DNA of 64,000 bases. Origin: Limosilactobacillus fermentum. GTDB lineage: Bacteria > Bacillota > Bacilli > Lactobacillales > Lactobacillaceae. The position numbers and the translations under genes are program-made. This document shows, piece by piece, positions 1 to 7,929 of this stretch; the stretch's first letter is position 1, and the number at the start of each line of letters is the position of its first letter. The stretch covers positions 1,230,905 to 1,294,904 of the forward strand of contig NZ_CP040910.1 in assembly GCF_013394085.1 (NCBI RefSeq), written 5' to 3'. The notes below the pieces were generated by a model. That model saw only the letters and a program-made list of their open reading frames with translations, was not told the DNA's origin and made no database searches.

Positions 1-35
1 CGGCCAGTTGCTCCAGCGACAAAAATTTTACTCAT
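1..35 (-). CDS. NAD(P)-binding Rossmann protein, N-terminal fragment
   Basis: The reverse strand carries an ATG at 33-35 preceded by a good ribosome binding site (AAAGGGTGA, reverse complement of 41-49). The eleven visible codons read MSKIFVAGATG, the beta1-turn start of an NAD(P)-binding Rossmann fold as in SDR/NmrA-like epimerases and reductases. The gene continues beyond the left edge, so nothing can be said about substrate. It is divergent from the HD-domain gene at 158. Confidence 0.6.
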   Translation of the reverse strand, partial: MSKIFVAGATG

Positions 36-95
36 TCAAATCACCCTTTCTAGTTTTATCTATCTTACCGCCCTTTGCCCACCGCTTCCAAACGA

Positions 96-125
96 AAGCC
101 CTTGCGTCCGCACACGCAAGGGCTT
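96..125. other. 12-bp perfect hairpin between divergent genes
   Basis: AAGCCCTTGCGT (96-107) and its exact complement ACGCAAGGGCTT (114-125) enclose a 6-nt CCGCAC loop. It lies about 30 bp before the HD gene start and about 60 bp before the leftward Rossmann gene, so in either direction it falls in the promoter or 5' leader. No U-run follows on the + side, so it does not look like an ordinary terminator. Function unknown. Confidence 0.5.
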
Positions 126-157
126 AAGGTGAGAGTATCAATTTTCAGGAGGTTCTC

Positions 158-814
158 ATGGACTCACAAGCACAACTAATGGCAATCGCCAAGTTTGCCA
201 AACAAAAACTGGGGCAAGATAAGAGCGGTCACGGCTTTGACCACCTAAGCCGGGTGGTTAAGATGGCCCGCCGGATTGCCACCGCAATGGATCAGGATCC
301 CTTTGTTCCGGTGGTGGCCGCCTACTTACACGACACGATCGATGATAAGCTAGTCGATAACGTCGACGCCGCTAAAGAAGAGGTCGCCACCTTTTTGACT
401 GGGCTGGGCCTTACAGCAGACCAGGTTGAACTAATCATGTCGATCATCAGCCAGATGTCCTTTGCTAGCACCTTAGACGGTAACCGTCCCGCCCTGCCCC
501 TGGCCGGCCAAATCGTTCAGGACGCCGACTGGCTCGACGCCATCGGGGCGATCGGGATCACCCGGGCAATTTATTACGGCGGCAAGCACCACCAAGTCAT
601 TTACGACCCGGCCATGCCCCCGCGGGAAAACCTGACTAAGGACGAATACCGTAACTTGGACCACGAAACGATCATCAACCACTTCCACGAAAAACTTCTC
701 AAGTTAGCCGGGATGCTCAACACCCCGGTCGCCAAAGAAATCGCTGCGCACCGCCAGCAAGTGATGATCGACTTTTTGGCTGAGTTTGATGCCGAGTGGC
801 AAGCCCAACGCTAG
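158..814 (+). CDS. HD domain phosphohydrolase
   Basis: 218 aa soluble protein of the YedJ/HD superfamily, metal-dependent phosphohydrolases acting on nucleotides or related phosphoesters. The metal ligands are visible: His in GHGFDHLSRV (about residues 24-33), the HD pair in AAYLHDTIDD (about 54-63), and a later Asp in QDADWLDAIGAIGI (about 121-134). The start at 158 has a strong AGGAGG site at about 145-152. The gene is alone on the + strand and converges with yaaA, overlapping its 3' end by four bases. The family is clear; the substrate is not. Confidence 0.85.
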   Translation: MDSQAQLMAIAKFAKQKLGQDKSGHGFDHLSRVVKMARRIATAMDQDPFVPVVAAYLHDTIDDKLVDNVDAAKEEVATFLTGLGLTADQVELIMSIISQMSFASTLDGNRPALPLAGQIVQDADWLDAIGAIGITRAIYYGGKHHQVIYDPAMPPRENLTKDEYRNLDHETIINHFHEKLLKLAGMLNTPVAKEIAAHRQQVMIDFLAEFDAEWQAQR

Positions 815-1554
815 TCTTTGACGAAGACGTACTCCGCTTCCGTCGAAAGGTCCGCTCGGTAGCGGTAGCCGCCGACCGTGAAGGCCTTAATGGTGGCTAA
901 GGTAGGTTCGTTTTCTAAGGCTAGGTATCGGACCAGCGACCCCCGGGCCTTCTTAGCCGCGGTCGCTTGTTGAACCAGGCGGCCGTTTTTTTCTTGCTTA
1001 AACAAAACGGTTACCCACCGGTCAGCGGGGGTGAGGTAGGGGGTGATCGCCTTGCTGTATTCCTTTGAGGCCAGGTTAACCACTAGGTCACCGCTCGCAA
1101 AGAGTGCTTGGTAAAGGCGGGCACCCCAATATTGGTAGAGGTTCTTGGCACCGGCAATTTCGCCCTTAGCCCCCATTTCTAGTCGGTAGGGCAAGATGCC
1201 GTCGAAGGCCCCTAAGAGCCCGTACAGCCCGGACAAGATGTATAAGCGTTGCCCAAGGTTTTGCAAACCCCGGTCGGTCAACACTCCCGCCCCTAGTGAT
1301 TGGTATTGAATTCCCGCGTAAGCAAAGACAGCCGGGGTCCCGACCCGCTTTAAATCGAAGGCCTGCACCCGGGCGACGTTTTCCCGGGCCAGCTTATCGC
1401 TGCACCGCCAGAGTTCTTGTAACTCGGCGGGGGTGCGCGACTTTAAATCCGCCATCAACTCCGTCACCTGGTCGGGAAAGCGGATGGGGGTTGGGCTAAC
1501 CAGTGGTTCGTCATCGCTAACCATTTGCTTAGCCGGTGAGATGATCATCTTCAT
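811..1554 (-). CDS. yaaA: Peroxide stress protein YaaA (DUF328/UPF0246)
   Basis: 247 aa, the usual family length. It begins with the family signature MKMIISPAKQM and contains the conserved LSGLYGLLGAFDGILPYRLEM stretch in the middle. E. coli YaaA limits free intracellular iron during hydrogen peroxide stress and binds DNA; the same role here is by homology. The 3' end overlaps the convergent HD gene by 4 bp. A Shine-Dalgarno-like GGAGG precedes the ATG (reverse complement of about 1559-1564). Confidence 0.9.
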   Translation of the reverse strand: MKMIISPAKQMVSDDEPLVSPTPIRFPDQVTELMADLKSRTPAELQELWRCSDKLARENVARVQAFDLKRVGTPAVFAYAGIQYQSLGAGVLTDRGLQNLGQRLYILSGLYGLLGAFDGILPYRLEMGAKGEIAGAKNLYQYWGARLYQALFASGDLVVNLASKEYSKAITPYLTPADRWVTVLFKQEKNGRLVQQATAAKKARGSLVRYLALENEPTLATIKAFTVGGYRYRADLSTEAEYVFVKD

Positions 1555-1579
1555 TTTGCTCCTCCGATCTGAAAGGTGG

Positions 1580-1690
1580 GTGGGAAATAACCTTCTCGGC
1601 AGGTCGTATGACTAAGCTGGGATGAACGGTTGGTGCGGTACGCACCGTTCTTCGGCCTGCTTGGACACTAGACCTGCGGTTATTTGCCAC
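1580..1690. repeat. Nested palindromic element, copy A
   Basis: Outer arms GTGGGAAATAACC and GGTTATTTGCCAC bound the element; inside are GCAGG/CCTGC-type arms with gactaagc and a central inverted repeat around ACGGTTGGTGCG/CGCACCGT. Similar elements are at 5281, 9631, 24569, 36291-36828, 36835 and 55062. Like several of them it is followed by the tail ttttctgtctaacattcg and a terminator hairpin. It lies in the gap between yaaA and the membrane protein gene. Confidence 0.8.
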
Positions 1691-1729
1691 ATTTTCTGTC
1701 TAACATTCGTGAATACAGCAAGAGGCTGG

Positions 1730-1753
1730 GAAAAACGTGTTTTCCCAGCCCCC
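1730..1753. terminator. Hairpin terminator after palindromic element A
   Basis: GGCTGGGAAAA and TTTTCCCAGCC form a strong stem around a short loop. It lies downstream of the leftward membrane-protein gene's stop, within the shared repeat tail. Confidence 0.65.
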
Positions 1754-1827
1754 AATTTGTCTTTTCACTACTGACGTAATGTGTGCTCCACCCTAGGCCT
1801 AGGCCCTACAGAGTTAGAGCACGCTCC

Positions 1828-2439
1828 CTATTTCTTCTGTTGCTTGTCTTTATCTGCACTAAGGTTAATTTCCACTGACCCGGTCGGCTTGGTCGGCCCC
1901 CCCGAGCTCAAGTGCTCGGTGAAGTGACGTACCCCCAGGCCAGCCAGGGGGACGATCGCCGCGTACAGCAGGGCTGCCAAGAGGACGGGGGCCAAAGCGA
2001 TCTTACCGAAGCCAAAGGAGACCGTCCAGTTGGCCGTCAACAAGTAGGCGTACAGCACCGTCAACACCAGCCGGGTCAGTAAGTAGACCAACCCGACGAT
2101 TAGACCCAGGGTAATCCCTTGGCTGGCGCTCATGTGAATGTCTAAGGGCATCCGCCAACCAACCACGGCGGCAATGGCTAAGGCGACCACTAGCAGGGTC
2201 AGGGCCAAAATCCAGTCGGCCGTTTCGGTCAGCATCATGATCAAGGCACCGGCGACTAGGACGATTCCGCCCTTGAACAGGCCAACGCCGATCATCGCCG
2301 CCAAACCGAAGGCACCTCCCACTTCAATGATGCCAATCGTCCCCATTGGGAGGGCGAAGCGCCATTGGACAAGGGAGACGATCACCATCACGACTAGGCA
2401 GGCCAAAGAAATTAACCATTCGCGGACTTCATTGGTCAT
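1828..2439 (-). CDS. Polytopic membrane protein of unknown function
   Basis: 203 aa with about six hydrophobic segments spread between residues 8 and 170, and a short hydrophilic Lys-rich C-terminus (ending DKDKQQKK) that is probably cytoplasmic. No recognised catalytic or transporter signature. Its ATG overlaps the degV stop as ATGA at 2436-2439, so the two genes are very likely co-transcribed and translationally coupled. A lipid- or envelope-related job is possible from that linkage, but this is only inference. Confidence 0.7.
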   Translation of the reverse strand: MTNEVREWLISLACLVVMVIVSLVQWRFALPMGTIGIIEVGGAFGLAAMIGVGLFKGGIVLVAGALIMMLTETADWILALTLLVVALAIAAVVGWRMPLDIHMSASQGITLGLIVGLVYLLTRLVLTVLYAYLLTANWTVSFGFGKIALAPVLLAALLYAAIVPLAGLGVRHFTEHLSSGGPTKPTGSVEINLSADKDKQQKK

Positions 2440-3314
2440 GCTAACGGCTTCTTTCGTGTATCTTGCATCCAGGTGATGGCCAAGGCGCCCTGACCAAGGT
2501 GAGTCCCGATGACGGGGCCAAAGTAGCTCAGCTCAAAGGACACGTTGGGGTGATCTTGTTGCAACTTAGCTAGCCACTCTTGACCGGCCTCCTTGGCGTT
2601 GGCGTGAACGACCATCGCCCGGACCGGGTAGTCGAGCTTGGCGATGTCTTGGTCAAAGATCTGTTCGCAACGTAACTTCGCCTTTTTCATCGAGCGCACC
2701 TTTTCAAAGGCCTCAATTGCGTAGTTGGCGGTGTGCATCGTCAGGAGGGGCTTAATCTTTAAAATCGACCCGACAAAGGCCGAGGCGTTGGACAGGCGCC
2801 CACCCCGGACCAGGTTTTGTAAGTCATCAACCACGAAGACGTTGTTGAAGGTTTCGCGGTACTCGCGGAGCTTCTTCATTACGTCGTCTAAGTCATCGCC
2901 CTGCTTAGCTAACTTAGCGGCTTCTAGAGCTAGGTAGCCCATCATCCGGATCGTCAGGTGGGAGTCAAAGGGCACAATTTGAATCGTGTCCTTCATCTCT
3001 TCGGCCAGCTGGGTGACCGTATTCATTAAGCCCGAAATGGCGCTGGTTAAGTGAATGGAAATCACCGTGTCGTAGCCCTGGTCGGCCAGGGATTGGTACA
3101 GCTCCATCAGCTCACCCAGCGGTGGCTGGGAGGTTGACGGAAACGAGGTTGAGGTTGCCAGTTGCTGGTAAAACTCATCGTTGGTGATGTCAACGCCCTC
3201 ACGGTAACTCTGCCCGTCAATGATCAAGGGAATTGGCACCACAAAAATATTATTCGCCTTGACCTCTTCTTCAGAGAGGTAAGCGGTGCTGTCGGTAACA
3301 ACAGCAATTTTCAT
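2436..3314 (-). CDS. DegV family fatty-acid-binding protein
   Basis: About 292 aa from the ATG at 3312-3314, which follows a GGAGGAC site; the frame is open further upstream (to 3416) but that extension lacks a ribosome binding site. The N-terminus MKIAVVTDSTAYLS and the internal TSQPPLGELMELYQ and FVVDDLQNLVRGGRLS are DegV motifs. DegV/FakB proteins hold a fatty acid for phosphorylation by the FakA kinase, feeding exogenous fatty acids into phospholipids. No fakA is nearby. It is coupled to the downstream membrane-protein gene by an ATGA overlap. Confidence 0.9.
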   Translation of the reverse strand: MKIAVVTDSTAYLSEEEVKANNIFVVPIPLIIDGQSYREGVDITNDEFYQQLATSTSFPSTSQPPLGELMELYQSLADQGYDTVISIHLTSAISGLMNTVTQLAEEMKDTIQIVPFDSHLTIRMMGYLALEAAKLAKQGDDLDDVMKKLREYRETFNNVFVVDDLQNLVRGGRLSNASAFVGSILKIKPLLTMHTANYAIEAFEKVRSMKKAKLRCEQIFDQDIAKLDYPVRAMVVHANAKEAGQEWLAKLQQDHPNVSFELSYFGPVIGTHLGQGALAITWMQDTRKKPLA

Positions 3315-3504
3315 GGTTGGGTCCTCCATCGTCGTAAATAAAATTAATTGAATAATTGCGGGGGATCTGTTCAATCCCGTAAATATCAAAATACCATAGA
3401 TACCCCCTAAATACAATCATTGCGGCCCCCCAATTCGCATTTAGGGGACGAGAAAGGTATACTATTAAATTAGAATAATTTGATTCGGAAGCGAGGAATT
3501 TTAT

Positions 3505-5196
3505 ATGTCATTTGACGGTCTTTTCACCCACGCCATGGTGCACGAACTTAGTCAACTACTTACCGGGGGCCGGATCGCCCGGATTAACCAACCCTACCCG
3601 GCCGAAATGGTAATGGTGGTCCGTGCTAACCGGAAGAATCACCCACTTTTGATCTCGGCGAACCCCACCTACCCGCGGCTCCAAATCACCGCCGTTCCCT
3701 ACAAGAACCCGGCGGTGCCGTCTAACTTTACCATGACGCTGCGCAAGTACTTGGAAGGGGCGCTGATCGATTCAATCAGCCAAGTCGATAACGACCGGAT
3801 CGTTGAGTTTACCTTCACGACCCGCGACGAACTCGGTGACACCCAGCACCTCAAGTTAATCGTCGAAATCATGGCCCGCCACAGCAACGTTTCCTTGGTC
3901 AACCAGGAAACCGGCAAGATCATCGACACGATTAAGCACGTCGGCTCCGACCAAAACCGGGTCCGCCTCCTCTTGCCGGGGGCGCTCTTCCGGATGCCGC
4001 CCAAGCAAGAACGCACCAACCCCTACCTGCCTAACCAACACTACCCCAAGCTCTTTAGCCAGTTCCAGGGTGACCAGGCTGGTTTGGCCAAAGCTTTGCA
4101 GCACCAATACCAAGGCTTTGGCAAGGATAGCGCCGCGGAATTGGCGGCCGAACTGCTGGCGGCTGACAACCTGCCGACGGCTTACGAGGGCTTCTTGCGT
4201 CACTTCGAACACCCCGAACCAGTCCTGATTGAAGACCAACGGGGCAAGCAGCGCTTTGAAGCCTTTCCGCCACTCGACCCGACCGGGCTCACCATCACCC
4301 ACTTTGCCACCCTGTCCGAGCTTTTGGACGGCTACTACGCCGCCAAGGCCGAACACGACCGGACCAAGGAACTGGCCGGCCAGGTCTTAAAGGTCGTTAA
4401 CAACGAGCTTAAAAAGGACAAGCGGAAGGTCAAGAAGTTAAACCAGGAACTGGCCGACGCCGAAAGTGCCGACGACTACCGGATCCGCGGTGAACTGCTG
4501 ACCACCTACCTAGGGCAACTCAAGGCCGGGATGACCGAAATCGAACTGCCCAACTTCTACGACGAAAACCGGCCGCTCCAGATCCAACTGGCCCCGGAAC
4601 TGTCGCCGTCGAAAAACGCCCAGCGCTACTTCACCCGCTACAACAAGCTCAAGGCCAGTGTCGCTTACGACCAGGAACAACTGGCCCTGGCTAACGAAGA
4701 GATCAACTACTTTGAAAACATCGTCAGCCAGATCAACATCGCCTCGCCGGCCGACGTCCAAGAAATTCGCTTGGAACTTGAGCAACAGGGCTACTTGCGG
4801 GTACGGCGCCAAAAGGGAAAGAAACAACGCAAAGTCCAACCGGCTAAGCCCGAGATCTTCCACACCAGTGACGGTTCCGAGGTCCTGGTCGGCAAAAACA
4901 ACCTGCAAAACGACCGATTGAGCTTTAAACTCGCCAACAAAAACGACCTCTGGTTCCACGTCAAGGACATCCCGGGTTCCCACGTCGTCTTACGTAACCC
5001 GGCGCCCAGTGACGAAACAATCTTAGAAGTCGCCCAGTTGGCCGCCTACTTCTCCAAGGGCCGCGACTCGGACAACGTGCCGGTCGACTACCTGCCGGTC
5101 AAGCGCCTCCACAAACCAAACGGCGCCAAGCCCGGCTTCGTGACCTTCCGCGGCCAAAAGACGCTCTCGGTAACGCCGAAGCGACTGCCCAATTAA
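3505..5196 (+). CDS. rqcH: Rqc2 homolog RqcH (NFACT / FbpA family)
   Basis: 563 aa. An N-terminal NFACT-N region (MSFDGLFTHAMVHEL, then GGRIARINQPYP) is followed by a charged coiled-coil middle (about residues 280-430, with repeated KKDKRKVKKL) and a C-terminal NFACT-R domain with DLWFHVKDIPGSHVVLR. Bacterial RqcH binds stalled 50S subunits and recruits tRNA-Ala to add C-terminal alanine tails; older annotations call it fibronectin-binding protein. The start follows a GCGAGGA site. Monocistronic, ending at a hairpin terminator and palindromic element B. Confidence 0.92.
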   Translation: MSFDGLFTHAMVHELSQLLTGGRIARINQPYPAEMVMVVRANRKNHPLLISANPTYPRLQITAVPYKNPAVPSNFTMTLRKYLEGALIDSISQVDNDRIVEFTFTTRDELGDTQHLKLIVEIMARHSNVSLVNQETGKIIDTIKHVGSDQNRVRLLLPGALFRMPPKQERTNPYLPNQHYPKLFSQFQGDQAGLAKALQHQYQGFGKDSAAELAAELLAADNLPTAYEGFLRHFEHPEPVLIEDQRGKQRFEAFPPLDPTGLTITHFATLSELLDGYYAAKAEHDRTKELAGQVLKVVNNELKKDKRKVKKLNQELADAESADDYRIRGELLTTYLGQLKAGMTEIELPNFYDENRPLQIQLAPELSPSKNAQRYFTRYNKLKASVAYDQEQLALANEEINYFENIVSQINIASPADVQEIRLELEQQGYLRVRRQKGKKQRKVQPAKPEIFHTSDGSEVLVGKNNLQNDRLSFKLANKNDLWFHVKDIPGSHVVLRNPAPSDETILEVAQLAAYFSKGRDSDNVPVDYLPVKRLHKPNGAKPGFVTFRGQKTLSVTPKRLPN

Positions 5197-5215
5197 AACC
5201 TAGTGAATTTAACGA

Positions 5216-5252
5216 AAGAGGCCGGGAAAAGCTCCGTTTTCCCGGCCTCTTA
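5216..5252 (+). terminator. Terminator after rqcH
   Basis: GAGGCCGGGAAAA and TTTTCCCGGCCTC form a 13-bp stem with a short loop, followed by TTA. It also carries the same stem type as the terminators attached to the other palindromic elements. Confidence 0.8.
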
Positions 5253-5280
5253 CTGTCTGCCCGAATGTTGGACAGAAAAT

Positions 5281-5392
5281 GTGGTAAATAACCGCAGGCC
5301 TAGTGTCTAAGTACGGGCGAAGAACGGTGCGTTCCGCACCAACCGTTCGCCCTAGCTTAGTCATACGGCCTGCCAAGGAGGTTATTTACCAC
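5281..5392. repeat. Nested palindromic element, copy B
   Basis: The cleanest copy. Outer arms GTGGTAAATAACC / GGTTATTTACCAC are exact complements, middle arms GCAGGCCTAGTGTCTAAG / CTTAGTCATACGGCCTGC are imperfect, and the inner arms GGGCGAA and TTCGCCC lie around AACGGTGCG/CGCACCAACCGTT. It lies between the convergent rqcH and ferric reductase genes, 8 bp from the latter's stop codon. Confidence 0.85.
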
Positions 5393-5400
5393 CCAAACTT

Positions 5401-6696
5401 TTATATTGTCAATCGTTCATCAATAAACTGCCTCTTTTTAAAACCGAGCCCCGAGAGGGCGCCTTCAATGGCCAAGACGCCTTGGGCCGAGCCCACCACG
5501 ATGACCTTGGCCCTTACTCGTTCGGACTCTGTTAATAAGGTGGCGAGCCGCTCCTTGGTTAAACGCCCCACCTGACTGTGGTAAGCAAAGGTGGCTTCTC
5601 GCTTCGCTAAATCCTTAAATTCACCTTCAAAATAACGCTCGGTTGGTGCGTGAACGCTCCATAATAACGTGATGGGACGCTTACCAACGTAGCGTTGCAT
5701 AAGGCTCCGTAACGGGGCGATCCCCACTCCCATCGCAATCAAAACGAGCGGCGTTTGGGGGGCCGTCGCCTCAATTTCTTGCTCGAAGCGACCAAAGGGG
5801 CCCTGCAAAACGACCGGGCAACCCGGGGGAACTTGACCGATCCGCTTGGTAAAGTCCCCCACCCGGTCGATTACCAACTTCACCTCAGGTGGCGCCGCTT
5901 GACTAGCAGAAGCGACCGAAAAGGGGTGCCATTCCGCGGGGATTCCCCGCCCCCGAAAGGAGAGAAAGTACACGGCCCCCGCTTGGTACGGGGACGCTTG
6001 ACTGCTTAATTTGACGGTGACCTCCTGCACGCGCGGGCTAAGGGGACGGTTACCAATCACCCGTCCCTTATTTTTCGCCAGGTTGGTCGCCACGAAATGC
6101 TGCCAACAATAAGCGGCCACGGCGACCAGGGTGTAGCAGTCAAAGAAGATGATAAATCCCGTCAGCTGGTAGAGCCGGGGAATCAAGTGAACATGAAACC
6201 AGATCAACGCAATTGCCACGAAGTTGAGCCGGTGCAGCCACAGCGAGACCCGGTGGTTGAAGGGGCGTTGCAACCGTTTCTTAAGCTTCGCGGCCCGGGG
6301 CGAATAGTCGACCAGCCACCCGCTCAAGAAAAAGGCGGCGTAAAAGACCCCACCAATGGCTAAGTACAAGGCGAGCCAGCCGGTTAAAACGACCCACCGC
6401 TGCATGCTAAAGGACAACTGGGAGTGTAGCAGGGCCAACGCAAGGGCGCACACCCCCAAGAGGCCGTGGACTAAGTACATCTTCGGCAGGCCCAGCCACC
6501 GTTCTAACCACTTAGGCCGCGTTGAGAGGTACACAATGGTCAGCCAGTAGGTATAGGCGAGTAGTCCTAAATCATAAATCAGCAGGTTGTGGAAACTGTC
6601 GGTTAAGCCGGCATTAAGTAACCAAAGCAACGGCAGCGGGAGGATGACCAAAATGATTAGCCACACTAAGGTTGGCCTGACAAGTCGTTTATTCAT
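5401..6696 (-). CDS. Ferric-reductase-like transmembrane flavocytochrome
   Basis: 431 aa. Six or so transmembrane helices fill residues 8-210, with candidate haem-ligand histidines in KMYLVHGLLG, ALLHSQLSF and LWLHRLNFVAIALIWFHVHL. The C-terminal half is an FAD/NAD(P)H module: WHPFSVAS is the FAD-binding motif and AMGVGIAPLRSL the nucleotide-binding glycine motif. This architecture (ferric reductase / NADPH oxidase type) moves electrons from cytosolic NAD(P)H across the membrane. Its ATG overlaps the stop of the upstream flavodoxin gene (6693-6696), which suggests the flavodoxin is its partner. Acceptor unknown. Confidence 0.85.
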   Translation of the reverse strand: MNKRLVRPTLVWLIILVILPLPLLWLLNAGLTDSFHNLLIYDLGLLAYTYWLTIVYLSTRPKWLERWLGLPKMYLVHGLLGVCALALALLHSQLSFSMQRWVVLTGWLALYLAIGGVFYAAFFLSGWLVDYSPRAAKLKKRLQRPFNHRVSLWLHRLNFVAIALIWFHVHLIPRLYQLTGFIIFFDCYTLVAVAAYCWQHFVATNLAKNKGRVIGNRPLSPRVQEVTVKLSSQASPYQAGAVYFLSFRGRGIPAEWHPFSVASASQAAPPEVKLVIDRVGDFTKRIGQVPPGCPVVLQGPFGRFEQEIEATAPQTPLVLIAMGVGIAPLRSLMQRYVGKRPITLLWSVHAPTERYFEGEFKDLAKREATFAYHSQVGRLTKERLATLLTESERVRAKVIVVGSAQGVLAIEGALSGLGFKKRQFIDERLTI

Positions 6697-7352
6697 TTTG
6701 CCCTTTGCACCCCCAGCCTTGCTAACCAGGCGTTAACCTTGGGCGCCGCCTTACTGGAATCCGTCCCCCGGACCGCCAAGCCCTCCAGGACCGTGGCCTT
6801 CGGGTAGGTTTGCTTTAACGTTTCAACCGTGTTAGCTAGGCCTGAACCGGCGTGGGTGGTGAAGGGGATGATTGTTTTGCCGTTTAGGTTTTCCTTATCA
6901 AAAAAGGTGAACATAATCATCGGGTACTGGCCCCACCAAATTGGCGACCCAATGTAAATCGTGTCGTACTTGCTAACGTCCGGGAGCGGGTTTTTAATCG
7001 CCGGCCGGGCGTTTTCATCAATCTCTGTTTGGGCCTGTTTGGTAACCTGCTCGTAGTTTGACGAATAATCCACCTTGGGGACAATTTCATACATGTCGGC
7101 GCCGGTATATTTTTGAATGTCCTGGGCGACTTGCGCCGTGTGACCGACCTTGACGTCACCGCCGTACACCCCCTTGGTCCGCGAAAAGTAAACAATCAGG
7201 CTTTTGCCGGTCGCCACCTTCTTGGTGGAACTGGTTGCTTGGTTGCTCGAGTTGGTGGAAGGTGTGGCACCGCTACGAGCTAGGTTGCCAAGGACAATCA
7301 CGGCTAAGACGGCGACCACCCCCACGATGAAGGCCACCACACGTTTATTCAT
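6693..7352 (-). CDS. Membrane-anchored extracytoplasmic flavodoxin
   Basis: 219 aa. Residues 1-27 form an uncleaved-looking signal anchor (KRVVAFIVGVVAVLAVIVLG) with no lipobox Cys, followed by a Ser/Thr-rich linker and then a flavodoxin fold from about residue 50: LIVYFSRTKGVYGGDVKVGHTAQVAQ (FMN phosphate loop region, split here from residues 52-77), IYIGSPIWWGQYP, and FTTHAGSG. Flavodoxins are normally cytosolic; the anchor places this one outside. The 4-bp overlap with the ferric-reductase-like gene supports a transmembrane electron-transfer pair. The gap to the acetyltransferase gene is 30 bp, so the four leftward genes may be one operon. Confidence 0.85.
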   Translation of the reverse strand: MNKRVVAFIVGVVAVLAVIVLGNLARSGATPSTNSSNQATSSTKKVATGKSLIVYFSRTKGVYGGDVKVGHTAQVAQDIQKYTGADMYEIVPKVDYSSNYEQVTKQAQTEIDENARPAIKNPLPDVSKYDTIYIGSPIWWGQYPMIMFTFFDKENLNGKTIIPFTTHAGSGLANTVETLKQTYPKATVLEGLAVRGTDSSKAAPKVNAWLARLGVQRAK

Positions 7353-7382
7353 GCTCTTTCCCCCTTACTTACCTCTCCAAGC

Positions 7383-7928
7383 TTACATCTCAATCGTGCG
7401 AATCACCTTGGCCGGGTTTCCAACCACCACCGCATTATCCGGGACATCCTTAGTCACAAAGCTAGCGGCCCCAACAACCGCGTTTTCACCAATCGTCACC
7501 CCCGGTAGGATCGTGGCGGCCGCCCCAATCCAAGCGTTTTTCTTGATGTGGACGGGCTTGCAAATGACGATCATCTTATCCTTTAGGTCGTGGTTGACGG
7601 TGATCAAGTTGGCTCGTGGGGCGATCTGAACCCCCTCTTCAATCTCAATCCCCCCCGCGGCGCTCATCATGACGCTGTGGTTGATAAAGACGTTGTTAGC
7701 CAGGGTCACCTGGCGGCCAAAGTCAATTTGTAGCGGCGGCAGGATTGAGGAGCCCGCACCCAAACCATTCAGCATTTCCGTTAGCTTTTCTTGCAGGCGG
7801 ACGTCCGTCATCATCGGGAGCCAGCTTTGGTTGATTTCGTAGTTGATCGCCCCAGTCCGGGCCATTTCTTCCCTGGCCGGTTGGTAGGTCGCTGTTCGCA
7901 TGTCGACCGGTTCACTATTGCTAATCAT
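7383..7928 (-). CDS. Left-handed beta-helix O-acetyltransferase (maltose/galactoside type)
   Basis: 181 aa from the ATG at 7926-7928; longer frames upstream read through the preceding reductase gene. Hexapeptide repeats run through the C-terminal half (NNVFINHSVMMSAAGGIEIEEGVQIAPRANL, given by position about residues 90-120; then AWIGAAATILPGVTIGENAVVGAAS). The catalytic-type His is in LITVNHDL. The family acetylates sugars or similar hydroxyls from acetyl-CoA; the substrate is not evident. It begins one base after the stop of the aldo/keto reductase, so it is translated from the same message. Confidence 0.85.
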   Translation of the reverse strand: MISNSEPVDMRTATYQPAREEMARTGAINYEINQSWLPMMTDVRLQEKLTEMLNGLGAGSSILPPLQIDFGRQVTLANNVFINHSVMMSAAGGIEIEEGVQIAPRANLITVNHDLKDKMIVICKPVHIKKNAWIGAAATILPGVTIGENAVVGAASFVTKDVPDNAVVVGNPAKVIRTIEM

Positions 7929-7929
7929 T

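Noticed and set aside
3315-3416. Longer DegV protein from an upstream start
   Set aside because: The extra 34 residues have no family resemblance and no ribosome binding site, while MKIAVVTDST is preceded by GGAGGAC.
3699-4983. Long antisense frames within rqcH, and similar ones in carB, rluD and mvaK2
   Set aside because: They mirror GC-biased third positions of real genes, lack ribosome binding sites and show no motifs.
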